This document shows, piece by piece, positions 7,688 through 15,444 of a stretch of 64,000 nucleotides of DNA (position 1 is the first letter of the stretch; the number at the start of each line of letters is the position of its first letter). Made by a program: the position numbers and the translations under genes. The notes beneath the pieces were generated by a model. That model was not told the DNA's origin. It did no database searches and saw only the letters and a program-made list of their open reading frames with translations. Source of the DNA: Mesorhizobium sangaii (lineage in GTDB: Bacteria; Pseudomonadota; Alphaproteobacteria; Rhizobiales; Rhizobiaceae); the NCBI RefSeq assembly GCF_014207355.1, contig NZ_JACHEF010000007.1, forward strand, positions 62,001 to 126,000, read 5' to 3'.

Positions 7688-8454
7688 AACAGGCCGATAT
7701 CAAGGAGGCTGCCGAAGCCCTTTTCAACGAGCAGCGCAACCCGTTCGGCGCCTTCTCGCTCGGCTCCGAGACCCATCACGCCGTCACCATTCCAGATGCC
7801 GTGCGCCGCTGCCGCTGGATCGCTGTCGACATCAACGCCTCGGCCTTCGGCCTGTTCTTCGTCAGCCCGTCGGCCGAACGGGCGCGGCTCGTACCTTGCC
7901 TCGATTCCGACTATCCCGGTGTTGCGGTGGCGACCAAGTTCATTTCGGGCGCGAATGGCGAGGAGATCGTGCGCCACACCCGCACCTCGACGGAACCGCG
8001 CTGGTGGACCGACGACGGCGTCGCCGCCATGGCGGAGACGTTCGGCAACCTCGCCTGGACCGAGCAGATGGCGCCGCTGGCGCCTGGCACGAGCGGCATC
8101 GCCTTCCCCGTCCATGCCGATCGTGGGCAATGCGGCCTTGTCGTCTTCCTGGGGTCCGAGATCGTCCTGCCCCAGGACGCGCTCTACGAGATCCACGCCC
8201 GCTGCTTTTCACTGTTCGCCTCTGTCGCCCTCATGCGCCCAAGTGAAACCGGCCGCATGCGCGCGATCTCCAAGCGCGAGCTCGAATGCCTGAAGCTGAC
8301 CGCCAATGGCAACACCAGCGAGGAGATCGCACGGCTGCTGAAGCTTTCGGTGCACACCGCCAACCAGTACCTGACCCAATCCACCCAGAAGCTCAACGCG
8401 GTCAACCGCAACCAGGCGGTGGCCAAGGCATTGCGGTTGGGGCTTATCGAATAG
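7684..8454 (+). CDS. visR: LuxR-family flagellar master regulator VisR
   Basis: A 256-residue partner of VisN. The frame is open much further upstream, but that part overlaps visN. The TTG at 7684 sits inside the visN end (TTTGA), is preceded by AGGAG at suitable distance, and gives the expected N-terminus LKQADIKEAAEALFNEQRN, so translational coupling with visN is likely. The LuxR helix-turn-helix is at residues 193-256 (KRELECLKLTANGNTSEEIA, then SVHTANQYLTQSTQKL). Paired VisN/VisR genes are the class I regulators of rhizobial flagella. Confidence 0.92.
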   Translation: MKQADIKEAAEALFNEQRNPFGAFSLGSETHHAVTIPDAVRRCRWIAVDINASAFGLFFVSPSAERARLVPCLDSDYPGVAVATKFISGANGEEIVRHTRTSTEPRWWTDDGVAAMAETFGNLAWTEQMAPLAPGTSGIAFPVHADRGQCGLVVFLGSEIVLPQDALYEIHARCFSLFASVALMRPSETGRMRAISKRELECLKLTANGNTSEEIARLLKLSVHTANQYLTQSTQKLNAVNRNQAVAKALRLGLIE

Positions 8455-8479
8455 GGCAATTCGAGGATCTTGCGGCTAG

Positions 8480-8580
8480 TGAATGTCGCTCAAAAGTGGC
8501 CACGGTTTTGAGAAAACGCCATGCATAGAAACAAAGGCTTGAAGCGCGTCGCCTGAGTCCGTTTCGGCGAGACGCGCTTT
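8480..8580. repeat. Rhizobial intergenic palindrome, copy 2, with distal hairpin
   Basis: The first half (8480-8526) resembles the repeat at 5031-5076; inner arms are CTCAAAA (8489-8495) and TTTTGAG (8506-8512). The second half is a strong hairpin, AAGCGCGTC (8542-8550) with GACGCGCTT (8571-8579), followed by TTAAGG. It lies between convergent visR and the 8603-9040 gene and may serve as a bidirectional terminator. Confidence 0.65.
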
Positions 8581-8602
8581 AAGGCTTGGAAGCGGCCGAT
8601 GT

Positions 8603-9040
8603 TCAGCGAAAGGCCAGCGGCTCGACCTTGCGGATGCGCGCCTGTTCGATCACCGCCTCCAGCAGGGCCGTGTTGTGCTCAGGGTCTTCGCCCGGCTTCT
8701 CGAACGAGACATAGTTGACCACCACCGAAGCACCGAGCTCGCTCAGGGTCAGCTGGAAATAGACGGTGACACCCGGCGGCCTCAGCTCCAGATCGAGCAC
8801 GATGCGCGGGCTGCCGCTCCAGTCGATATGCGCCTCGCCGCCATGGCCGAGCCGCAGCGTGCCCGGCATGAAGAACAGCTCCACCGCCGAATCGACCAGA
8901 TCCGACAGGCAGGCGAAATGCTCCAGCCGGATGAAGGCGATATAGTCGGCGACATCGATCAGTCGGAGTTCCCCCACCACTTGCTCAATGGCGCTGGCGA
9001 CGATGATCTCGCGGGAGTTTGCGTGCGGTTGCCGGTTCAT
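8603..9040 (-). CDS. Conserved hypothetical protein of the flhB operon
   Basis: A 145-residue soluble protein with no signal peptide or membrane helix. I do not recognise a named domain. The composition is a mix of predicted helix at the N-terminus (DVADYIAFIRLEHFACLSDL) and beta-strands in the middle. Its ATG overlaps the flhB stop by four bases (ATGA), so it is translationally coupled as the last gene of the motA-fliM-fliN-fliG-flhB operon. A small gene at this place, between visR and flhB, is also part of the Sinorhizobium cluster as I recall it, which suggests a conserved flagellar role. The function is unknown. Confidence 0.8.
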   Translation of the reverse strand: MNRQPHANSREIIVASAIEQVVGELRLIDVADYIAFIRLEHFACLSDLVDSAVELFFMPGTLRLGHGGEAHIDWSGSPRIVLDLELRPPGVTVYFQLTLSELGASVVVNYVSFEKPGEDPEHNTALLEAVIEQARIRKVEPLAFR

Positions 9041-10119
9041 GAAATCTGTCTGCGCTCAGCCTTTTTCGAGTAGACGACCCGCACCAGTTCGGCGACGGCC
9101 TGATAGAATTGCGACGGGATCACATTATCGACCGAAACTTGCTTGTACATGGAGCGGGCGAGCGCCACGTCCTCGAAGATCGGAATGTTGTGTTCCCGCG
9201 CGATCTCGCGAATTTTCAGCGCCACAAGGTCCTGCCCCTTGGCCAGCACGATCGGCGCGGAATCCTCGTCGCGCACATATTTCAGCGCAATCGAGAAGTG
9301 CGTCGGGTTGGCGATGATCAGTGTCGCGCGCGGCACCGCCGTCATCATCCGTTTGCGCGCCCGGTCGCGCGCCAGCGAGCGCAGCCGCGACTTGACGATC
9401 GGGTCACCTTCGGACTGCTTGAACTCGTCCTTGACCTCCTGCTTGCTCATGCGCAGGTCCTGCTTCCAGTGGAAGCGCGACCAGACGATGTCGACCGCCG
9501 CGATCAGCCCCATGACGAAGACGATCGCCACCAGGATGTCGACGGCGATGCCACGGATGACGAGGCCGAAGGCAACCGGATTGGTGATCATGCCGGCGAG
9601 CAACTTGCGGTGGTCTTCCGACAGCGTGAAGCTCAGCACGACGATGGCAAAACCGACCTTGCCAAGCGCCTTCAAGAACTCCACCCAACCCTGAATGCCG
9701 AACAGCCTGCTCCAGCCCTTGGCAATCGAGATGCGCGAGAGTTGCGGCCGGATCCGCTCGCCGACGAATTGCGGCATGTTCTGGAACACCGAGGCGCCGA
9801 CACCGGCAACGCTCAACAGCACCAGCAGGCTGACGATGGCGCGGCCCACCTCCAGCAGGACGATCTTGTAGAGCGCGATGACGTCGGTCTCGGTGTCCAT
9901 CGGCCAGGCTTCCGGCTTCTCCAGGAACATCGACAGAAACATGCCGAGATCGATGATGGCGTCCTTGGCGTAGAAGACGGTGAACACCAGTATGGCGACG
10001 AAGGATGCCAGCAGCGCCGTTTCCCGCGAATGGGGCAGCTTGCCCTGTTCGATGGTGTCGCGGATCTTCTTTTCCGTCGCCTCTTCGGTTTTCGAATCCT
10101 TGTCTACCGCGTCAGCCAT
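9037..10119 (-). CDS. flhB: Flagellar export switch protein FlhB
   Basis: A 360-residue inner-membrane component of the flagellar type III export gate that sets substrate specificity. The N-terminus is hydrophilic (EEATEKKIRDTIEQGKLPHS, a family hallmark), followed by about four membrane helices. The autocleavage motif NPTH is at residues 271-274, leaving a 90-residue C-terminal fragment after the Asn. The length is normal. It lies 9 bases after fliG on the same strand. No missing key residue was seen. Confidence 0.96.
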   Translation of the reverse strand: MADAVDKDSKTEEATEKKIRDTIEQGKLPHSRETALLASFVAILVFTVFYAKDAIIDLGMFLSMFLEKPEAWPMDTETDVIALYKIVLLEVGRAIVSLLVLLSVAGVGASVFQNMPQFVGERIRPQLSRISIAKGWSRLFGIQGWVEFLKALGKVGFAIVVLSFTLSEDHRKLLAGMITNPVAFGLVIRGIAVDILVAIVFVMGLIAAVDIVWSRFHWKQDLRMSKQEVKDEFKQSEGDPIVKSRLRSLARDRARKRMMTAVPRATLIIANPTHFSIALKYVRDEDSAPIVLAKGQDLVALKIREIAREHNIPIFEDVALARSMYKQVSVDNVIPSQFYQAVAELVRVVYSKKAERRQIS

Positions 10120-10128
10120 ATCGCGGTC

Positions 10129-11139
10129 TTAGGCGGCGTTCTGGGTCGAGGGGAGTTCGAAAGCGCCTTCGCGCGACAGCCGGATCGTCGTCGTCACGAT
10201 CGACTTGCGCGCTGCCATGATGTCGGCAAGGGCAACGCCCTCCGACCCTTGTCCGAGTTCGGCTTCGATCATGCGCCGCGACCGCGCGCCGATCGCCGAC
10301 AGCGCCGCCTCGGCAAGCGCGGCCGAAGTGCCGCGCAAGGCCAGCGTGACCAGTTCGGTCGACAGCCCGTCGAACAGCAAAACCCGCGCCTTCTGGGTCA
10401 GCAGCGGCAAATCGTCGAAGGCGAACAGGCGAGCGCGGACGCCATCGAGATCGGGCGTGCCGGCGGCCTCCAGATCCTGCATGACCTCCTCGAGCAGCGG
10501 CTTGTCCAGTTCGTTGAGAACGCTGGCGACGCGTGCCTGCCCGGCCGAAGTGTCCTTGGTCGAGGTTTCCGTCAGCACGCTGCTGCGCAGCCGGTTTTCG
10601 ACGATCCTGGTGGCGGCGTCCGGAACATTGGCCATCGTCACCATGCGCTTGATGATTTCGCCGCGGGCCGGCTTGGTCAACGTCAGAAGCACGCTCGCCG
10701 CCGTTTGCGGCGCCAGCTTCGACAGCACCATGGCCGCGGTCTGCGGATGTTCGCCGGCCAGGAAGGCTCCAAGCCGTGCCGGTTCGAGCTTTTCGAGCTC
10801 GGGCCAGATCGGTGGCGGGCCCTCCGGCGCGACCTCGAATCTCTTGTCGCCCATGATCGCGCTCATCTCTTCGGGCGAGAGCGATTCATTGAGGATGGTG
10901 TCCATCCTGTCGGCCGAATCGAGCAACCCCGCCCCTTCGGTGAACTCGGCCTCGAACTCGGCGACGATGCGCTCAAGATCGCTTTGCGGGATGGTCCGCA
11001 GCAGTCTGGCGCCCTCGATCAGCGCCTTCAATTCTTCCTGCTTGAAGAATTTCAAGAGACGGCTGGCCGACGGCTTGCCCATCGCCACCAAAATGGCGGC
11101 CGCCTTTTGCGCGCGGGTCAAGGTCACCGGCGTCGTCAT
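10129..11139 (-). CDS. fliG: Flagellar motor switch protein FliG
   Basis: A 336-residue rotor protein that binds FliF and FliM and takes torque from the stator at the cytoplasmic face. The start MTTPVTLTRAQKAAAILVAM at ATG 11139 has GGAGG 8 bases upstream; a longer frame to 11175 lacks support. The N-terminal FliF-binding, middle and C-terminal charged domains follow in order; the C-terminal part includes LADIMAARKSIVTTTIRLS. It belongs to the motA-fliM-fliN-fliG-flhB operon. The C-terminal torque helix deserves comparison with other rhizobia, whose motors are sodium-independent and unidirectional. Confidence 0.95.
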   Translation of the reverse strand: MTTPVTLTRAQKAAAILVAMGKPSASRLLKFFKQEELKALIEGARLLRTIPQSDLERIVAEFEAEFTEGAGLLDSADRMDTILNESLSPEEMSAIMGDKRFEVAPEGPPPIWPELEKLEPARLGAFLAGEHPQTAAMVLSKLAPQTAASVLLTLTKPARGEIIKRMVTMANVPDAATRIVENRLRSSVLTETSTKDTSAGQARVASVLNELDKPLLEEVMQDLEAAGTPDLDGVRARLFAFDDLPLLTQKARVLLFDGLSTELVTLALRGTSAALAEAALSAIGARSRRMIEAELGQGSEGVALADIMAARKSIVTTTIRLSREGAFELPSTQNAA

Positions 11140-11182
11140 GCCTCTCGCCTCCGCTGCCACCGGCAAGCCCCGCAATCCATGT

Positions 11183-11569
11183 CTAGGCGCCCTTCGTGCC
11201 GGCGATGATTTCGGTCAGCCTGATGCCGAAGCGCGACGGATCGCTTTCCAGCACGGTGATCTCGCCACGCGCGATCTTGCGGCCGTTGACCACGACGTCG
11301 ACAGGTTCGCCGATGCGCCGGTTGAGCGCCACCGTCGACCCCTTCTGCAGCGCCATCAGGTCGGAGACCGGCATCTCGGTGCTGCCGAGGATGATCTGGA
11401 CATCGACGGGGATGTTCATGATGACGCTCGAATTGGCACCGGAAGCGGCTCTGAAGGCCGCATCCGGGCGCTGCTCCTCTTCATGCAGGACCCCGCGCAA
11501 TTCTTCGATGGCACGGTCGAGCTGCTCGTCGGGCTGGTCGAGGTCGGCTTCCGCCTTGGTCTGGGCCAT
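11183..11569 (-). CDS. fliN: Flagellar motor switch protein FliN
   Basis: A 128-residue C-ring protein. The first 45 residues are acidic and probably flexible; residues about 53-125 form the SpoA (surface presentation of antigens) domain, with the IPVDVQIILGSTEMPVSDLM signature. The start at ATG 11569 has GGAGA upstream; the longer frame to 11698 runs into fliM. It sits between fliM and fliG as in other rhizobia and forms the base of the C ring together with FliM. Confidence 0.95.
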   Translation of the reverse strand: MAQTKAEADLDQPDEQLDRAIEELRGVLHEEEQRPDAAFRAASGANSSVIMNIPVDVQIILGSTEMPVSDLMALQKGSTVALNRRIGEPVDVVVNGRKIARGEITVLESDPSRFGIRLTEIIAGTKGA

Positions 11570-11586
11570 GAATCGTCTCCAAATGC

Positions 11587-12534
11587 TCAGGCGCGTCCGG
11601 CGGCAGCCGGCATCAGCCCGTCGATAAAGTCCTGTCCGGCATCGTAGGGATGTCTGATTCGGACGGTGTAATTCTGACCCAGTTTGCCGAACTCGCATAC
11701 GAACAGCGTCTTGCCGCGCGCGCTGAGACGCGCCTGCGACTGCGCCGTTTCCTCGAATTCGATGACCTGGCCGATTTCGAAATCGGCAAGGTCGCCGAGC
11801 GTCAGTCGTGCAAGCGGCATGGTGGCCTCGAGCGCCACCGTGGATCGCATCACCTCTTCCGAAAAGCGCGCGCGCCAGCTGGCGCTGTGATCGTCCTGGC
11901 TGACACTGGCGGCGCTGTCGCGGCTGGCCAGCACGATACGCTGCGGCATCGTCACCGTGACGGTGCCGCTATCGGCCGGCGTCGAGATGCCAAAGACGAT
12001 GCGGACTGCAGCGCCGTCGCGCAGCACGTGCCGTTTGGCTTCGGTGCCCGACATCGCCCTTGGCACGGGCAAGCGCAGATCAAGCGAGCGTCGTCCGGAT
12101 CCGTTCAATGCCTGTGCGACCTGCTGGATCACCATGGTCGAGACATCGACCTCGATCTGCGACAGATCGCGCTCGATCGGCGATGCCGGCATCTCAGGGT
12201 CGCCGCCGAACAGCGTACAGACCGTGATCGCGATCGCCGGCGCATCGATCACCACGGTCATGGCATCGGAGGACGTGGCTGATGCGATGATGGTCATGGC
12301 AAACGTATCGCCGGCATGCGAGCGCGCCTCCGCGACGCGGCTGATCTCGACGGCCCTGAGATCGACGGTGACCGGAACGCCAAGCTCACTGGTCAGGCTC
12401 TTCTGCAGCAGCGGCGCGGCACGCTCGGCCATGCCCCGGCCGGTGCCGATGACCTGGGCGGCCTCGCCGCTGTCACCGACCAGGCGCTCGATGATCAGCG
12501 AGCGGGCTTCCGAGGGGCTTCCCGGGCTCGTCAT
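11587..12534 (-). CDS. fliM: Flagellar motor switch protein FliM
   Basis: A 315-residue C-ring protein. The middle CheC-like domain and the C-terminal SpoA domain (EATMPLARLTLGDLADFEIG) can be seen. The N-terminus, MTSPGSPSEARSLIIERLVG, does not contain the usual CheY-binding motif of the LSQEEIDALL type, which enteric and many other FliM proteins carry at residues 1-15. The gene lies 17 bases upstream of fliN and 32 bases downstream of motA. Assignment rests on the SpoA domain and on operon position. Confidence 0.92.
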   Translation of the reverse strand: MTSPGSPSEARSLIIERLVGDSGEAAQVIGTGRGMAERAAPLLQKSLTSELGVPVTVDLRAVEISRVAEARSHAGDTFAMTIIASATSSDAMTVVIDAPAIAITVCTLFGGDPEMPASPIERDLSQIEVDVSTMVIQQVAQALNGSGRRSLDLRLPVPRAMSGTEAKRHVLRDGAAVRIVFGISTPADSGTVTVTMPQRIVLASRDSAASVSQDDHSASWRARFSEEVMRSTVALEATMPLARLTLGDLADFEIGQVIEFEETAQSQARLSARGKTLFVCEFGKLGQNYTVRIRHPYDAGQDFIDGLMPAAAGRA

Positions 12535-12566
12535 GACAATGCTGGGACCGATCTCTGGCGCATCGT

Positions 12567-13442
12567 TCAGGCAGCCTTCTTCTCGGCGGTGCCGGTGTTC
12601 ATCGTGCTCTGCTCGACGGCGTCGATCGTCGGCCGCTCATAGGACGAGATGGTCTTGCGGCCGAACTCGATAGCCACCTGCGGCAGTGCGCCGTTCATGT
12701 AGGCCAGCAGCGTCTGCTTGACGATGATGTAGAGGCGGTTGTTCTTCTCGCGCACGGTCTTGATCTTGGTGGCGACCGGCCCGACCACTGCATAGGACAG
12801 GAAGATGCCGAGGAAGGTGCCGACCAGGGCCGCGCCAATCAGGCCGCCGAGGATTTCCGGCGACTGGTCGAGCGCGCCCATAGCCTTGACCACGCCTAGC
12901 ACGGCGGCGACGATGCCGAGCGCAGGCAGGCCGTCGCCGACCGCCACCATTGCGTGATAGGCCTTCATCTTGTCGGACTTGATGGTCTGGATTTCCTCGT
13001 CCATCAGTGCCTCGATCTCGTGCGAGCGGGCATTGCCGATGATGATGATGCGGCAGTAATCGCAGATGAAATTCATCAAATCGTGGTTCTTGAGCACGGT
13101 CGGAAAGGCCTGGAAGATCGCCGATTCCTCCGGATTGTCGATATGCGCCTCGACCTCGCTGCGCGATTTCGAGCGCAGTTCGCGCATCAGGCTGTGCAGC
13201 ACGCCGAGCGTTTCGAGGTAGTTCTGTTCCTTCGGCACCGCCTGCTTGAACGCCTCGAGGATGGCCTTGCCGGTATCCTTGACCGTCTTCATCGGATTGG
13301 CGACCAGAAACGTGCCGAACGCGGCGCCGCAGATGACCACGGCTTCCCACGGCTGGACCAGTACATGAAGATGGCCGCCCATGGCCATGAAGCCGCCAAG
13401 CACGCAGCCGAGCGTTACCACCAGTCCAATCAGAATGCCCAC
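12567..13442 (-). CDS. motA: Flagellar stator protein MotA
   Basis: A 291-residue inner-membrane proton-channel subunit that works with MotB, encoded far away at 29025. Four membrane helices are visible: two near the N-terminus starting MGILIGLVVTLGCVLGGFMA and two after about residue 165 (ALGIVAAVLGVVKAMG, GTFLGIFLSYAVVGPVATKI), with the large cytoplasmic loop between them. The length is typical for the proteobacterial long form. As first gene of the minus-strand operon, it shares a 147-base divergent promoter region with the DUF1217 gene. Confidence 0.95.
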   Translation of the reverse strand: MGILIGLVVTLGCVLGGFMAMGGHLHVLVQPWEAVVICGAAFGTFLVANPMKTVKDTGKAILEAFKQAVPKEQNYLETLGVLHSLMRELRSKSRSEVEAHIDNPEESAIFQAFPTVLKNHDLMNFICDYCRIIIIGNARSHEIEALMDEEIQTIKSDKMKAYHAMVAVGDGLPALGIVAAVLGVVKAMGALDQSPEILGGLIGAALVGTFLGIFLSYAVVGPVATKIKTVREKNNRLYIIVKQTLLAYMNGALPQVAIEFGRKTISSYERPTIDAVEQSTMNTGTAEKKAA

Positions 13443-13589
13443 AACAGGTCCTTCCGCATTTCACATCGGAAGCAAGGGATAGCCCCCGTGCCTTGTGTGA
13501 GGCTTGAATCGAAGCCGCTGGATTGGATTCAGTTTCGCGCAAGGAAGTGGGGGTATTGTGCCGGCATAGCTTCGGCCGGAGGCACGTCT

Positions 13590-14711
13590 TTGCTTAATAC
13601 CTTTACCAGCTACCAGCTCATTACCAAGGACATCTCGAAATCGCTCGACAGGATCGAGCAGCAGCCCGTGGTCGACCGCGATACCAAATATTATCTCGCC
13701 AACATCACCAAGGTGAAATCGATCGACGATTTCGTCAACAATGACCGGTTGTTCAAATATGCCATGAAGGCCTACGGGCTCGAGGACATGGACTACGCCA
13801 AGGCCTTCATGGTCAAGGCGTTGAAGGAAGGCGTCTCCGATCCCAACAGCTTCGCCAACAAGTTGACCGACAAACGCTACGCCGAGTTTGTCGCCGCCTT
13901 CAACTTCGCCGCCAACGGCGCCGACGCGACCATCTACAACAAGACGCAGCAGATGGTGACCAAGAATTACGCCACGCAGGCGGCAATCGCCGGCCTCGAT
14001 CCGAACTCCGCCTATGTGAAGGGCGAGACGACATATTATCTCGCCAACATCACCAAGGTGAAGTCGATCGACGACCTGATGTCGAACAACCGGCTCTACA
14101 CCTACGCGCTCGCGTCATTCGGCCTCGATGCGGCGACGCAGGACAAGGATCTCATCAAGCGGGTTCTGCAGGGCGGCGTCCGCGACCCCGACAGCGTCGC
14201 CAACAAGATGACGGACAAGACCTACGCCGCGCTGGCCTCGGCCTTCAATTTCGAAGCCAATGGCGAGAATGCCACCACGATCGTTTCGGCGCAGCAGCCG
14301 ACCGTCGACAAGTATATGCGCCAGACGCTCGAAGAGGATGCCGGCAACACCAACCAGGGCGTGCGGCTGGCGCTCTATTTCGACCGCAAGGCGCCGACCA
14401 TCACCAGTTGGTACGACGTGCTGGCCGACACTGCCCTTGCCAGCGTCGTGCGCACCGCGCTCGGGCTGCCCGATTCCTTCGCCACCGCCAACATCGACAA
14501 GCAGGCGCAGCTGTTCGAGCAGAAACTCGACATCTCGGATTTCTCCGACCCCGAGAAGCTCGGCAAGTTCCTGACCCGCTTCACCAGCATGTACGAGATA
14601 AACAACCCGACCTCATCGGCGGTCAGCTCGGTCAGCGTGCTGTTTTCCCAGCCGATCACGGTCGGCATCTCCACCGACCTGATGATGGCCATGCAGAAAT
14701 TGAGGTTCTGA
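13590..14711 (+). CDS. DUF1217-family flagellar-cluster protein with internal duplication
   Basis: A 373-residue protein of unknown role found in flagellar clusters of rhizobia and relatives. It starts at TTG 13590 with GGAGG 7 bases before; the frame extends upstream only as a shadow of motA. Two copies of an about 80-residue unit are evident: each contains YYLANITKVKSIDD, then a VANKMTDK/FANKLTDK segment and FNFEANG/FNFAANG. A third, diverged unit follows to the C-terminus. No signal peptide or membrane helix is seen. It is the first gene of the flgF-fliI operon, 7 bases before flgF. A structural or export-assisting role is possible. Confidence 0.85.
   Translation: MLNTFTSYQLITKDISKSLDRIEQQPVVDRDTKYYLANITKVKSIDDFVNNDRLFKYAMKAYGLEDMDYAKAFMVKALKEGVSDPNSFANKLTDKRYAEFVAAFNFAANGADATIYNKTQQMVTKNYATQAAIAGLDPNSAYVKGETTYYLANITKVKSIDDLMSNNRLYTYALASFGLDAATQDKDLIKRVLQGGVRDPDSVANKMTDKTYAALASAFNFEANGENATTIVSAQQPTVDKYMRQTLEEDAGNTNQGVRLALYFDRKAPTITSWYDVLADTALASVVRTALGLPDSFATANIDKQAQLFEQKLDISDFSDPEKLGKFLTRFTSMYEINNPTSSAVSSVSVLFSQPITVGISTDLMMAMQKLRF
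13689..14074 (+). repeat. 41-bp direct repeat inside the DUF1217 gene
   Basis: Positions 13689-13729 and 14034-14074 match at 40 of 41 bases. They encode the same YYLANITKVKSIDD core in the two protein repeats. Such DNA identity within diverged flanks suggests gene conversion or strong selection. Confidence 0.85.
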
Positions 14712-14718
14712 GACCATC

Positions 14719-15441
14719 ATGCGGGACAGCCTGTACGTCGCCCTTTCCTCACAGATCGCGCTCGAGCGCCGCCTCGACACGATTGCCGACAACGTCGCCA
14801 ACGCCTCGACGATCGGCTTTCGCGCCACCGGCGTGAAATTCGAGGATGTCGTCTCCGGCACCGGGCCGAAGTCGGTATCCTTCGCGTCTTCGGGCAAGAC
14901 CTATCTTTCCGGCGCCCACGGCGCCTTGACCGAGACCGGCAATCCGTTCGATTTCGCCGTCCAGGGCGATGCCTGGTTCGCCATCGATACGCCGGTCGGC
15001 ACCGTCATGACCCGCGACGGGCGCTTTTCGATGAACGAGAATGGCGAGCTGATGTCGATCGAGGGCCACCCGGTGCTCGACGCCGGCGGTGCGCCGATCC
15101 AACTCGACCCCCGCAACGGTCCGCCCAAGGCCGGGGCCGACGGTTCGCTGCGCCAGAACGATCAGCTTGTCGGCTCCATCGGCCTCTACGATTTCGATCC
15201 CGGCGAGAATTTCGTCCGCTACGGCAATTCAGGCATCATTCCGGCGCGCACGCCGGAGCCGGTCACCGATCGCTCCGATACCGGCATCGCCCAGGGCTTC
15301 CTCGAAGAATCCAACGTCAATCCGGTGCTGGAGATCACCCGGCTGATCCAGGTGCAGCGCGCGTTCGAGAACACCGCGGCCCTGATGCGGCAGACCGACT
15401 CCTCCACCGACGAGGCGATCAAGACGCTCGGCTCGAAATAG
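14719..15441 (+). CDS. flgF: Flagellar proximal-rod protein FlgF
   Basis: A 240-residue rod protein exported by the flagellar apparatus. The N-terminal rod signature is intact (MRDSLYVALSSQIALERRLD, then ADNVANASTIGFRATG), as is the C-terminal helical part (ESNVNPVLEITRLIQVQRAF). The length fits FlgF better than FlgG (262 residues here, at 18934). It is followed by fliI after 3 bases. Confidence 0.94.
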   Translation: MRDSLYVALSSQIALERRLDTIADNVANASTIGFRATGVKFEDVVSGTGPKSVSFASSGKTYLSGAHGALTETGNPFDFAVQGDAWFAIDTPVGTVMTRDGRFSMNENGELMSIEGHPVLDAGGAPIQLDPRNGPPKAGADGSLRQNDQLVGSIGLYDFDPGENFVRYGNSGIIPARTPEPVTDRSDTGIAQGFLEESNVNPVLEITRLIQVQRAFENTAALMRQTDSSTDEAIKTLGSK

Positions 15442-15444
15442 TCC

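Noticed and set aside
9109..11208. 699-residue plus-strand open frame
   Set aside because: Fully antisense to flhB and fliG; Arg/His/Asp-rich composition typical of shadow frames in GC-rich DNA; no recognisable domain.
13451..13472. CTTCCG/CGGAAG repeat between motA and the DUF1217 gene
   Set aside because: 6-bp arms with a 10-base gap are expected by chance in this composition; no conservation data.
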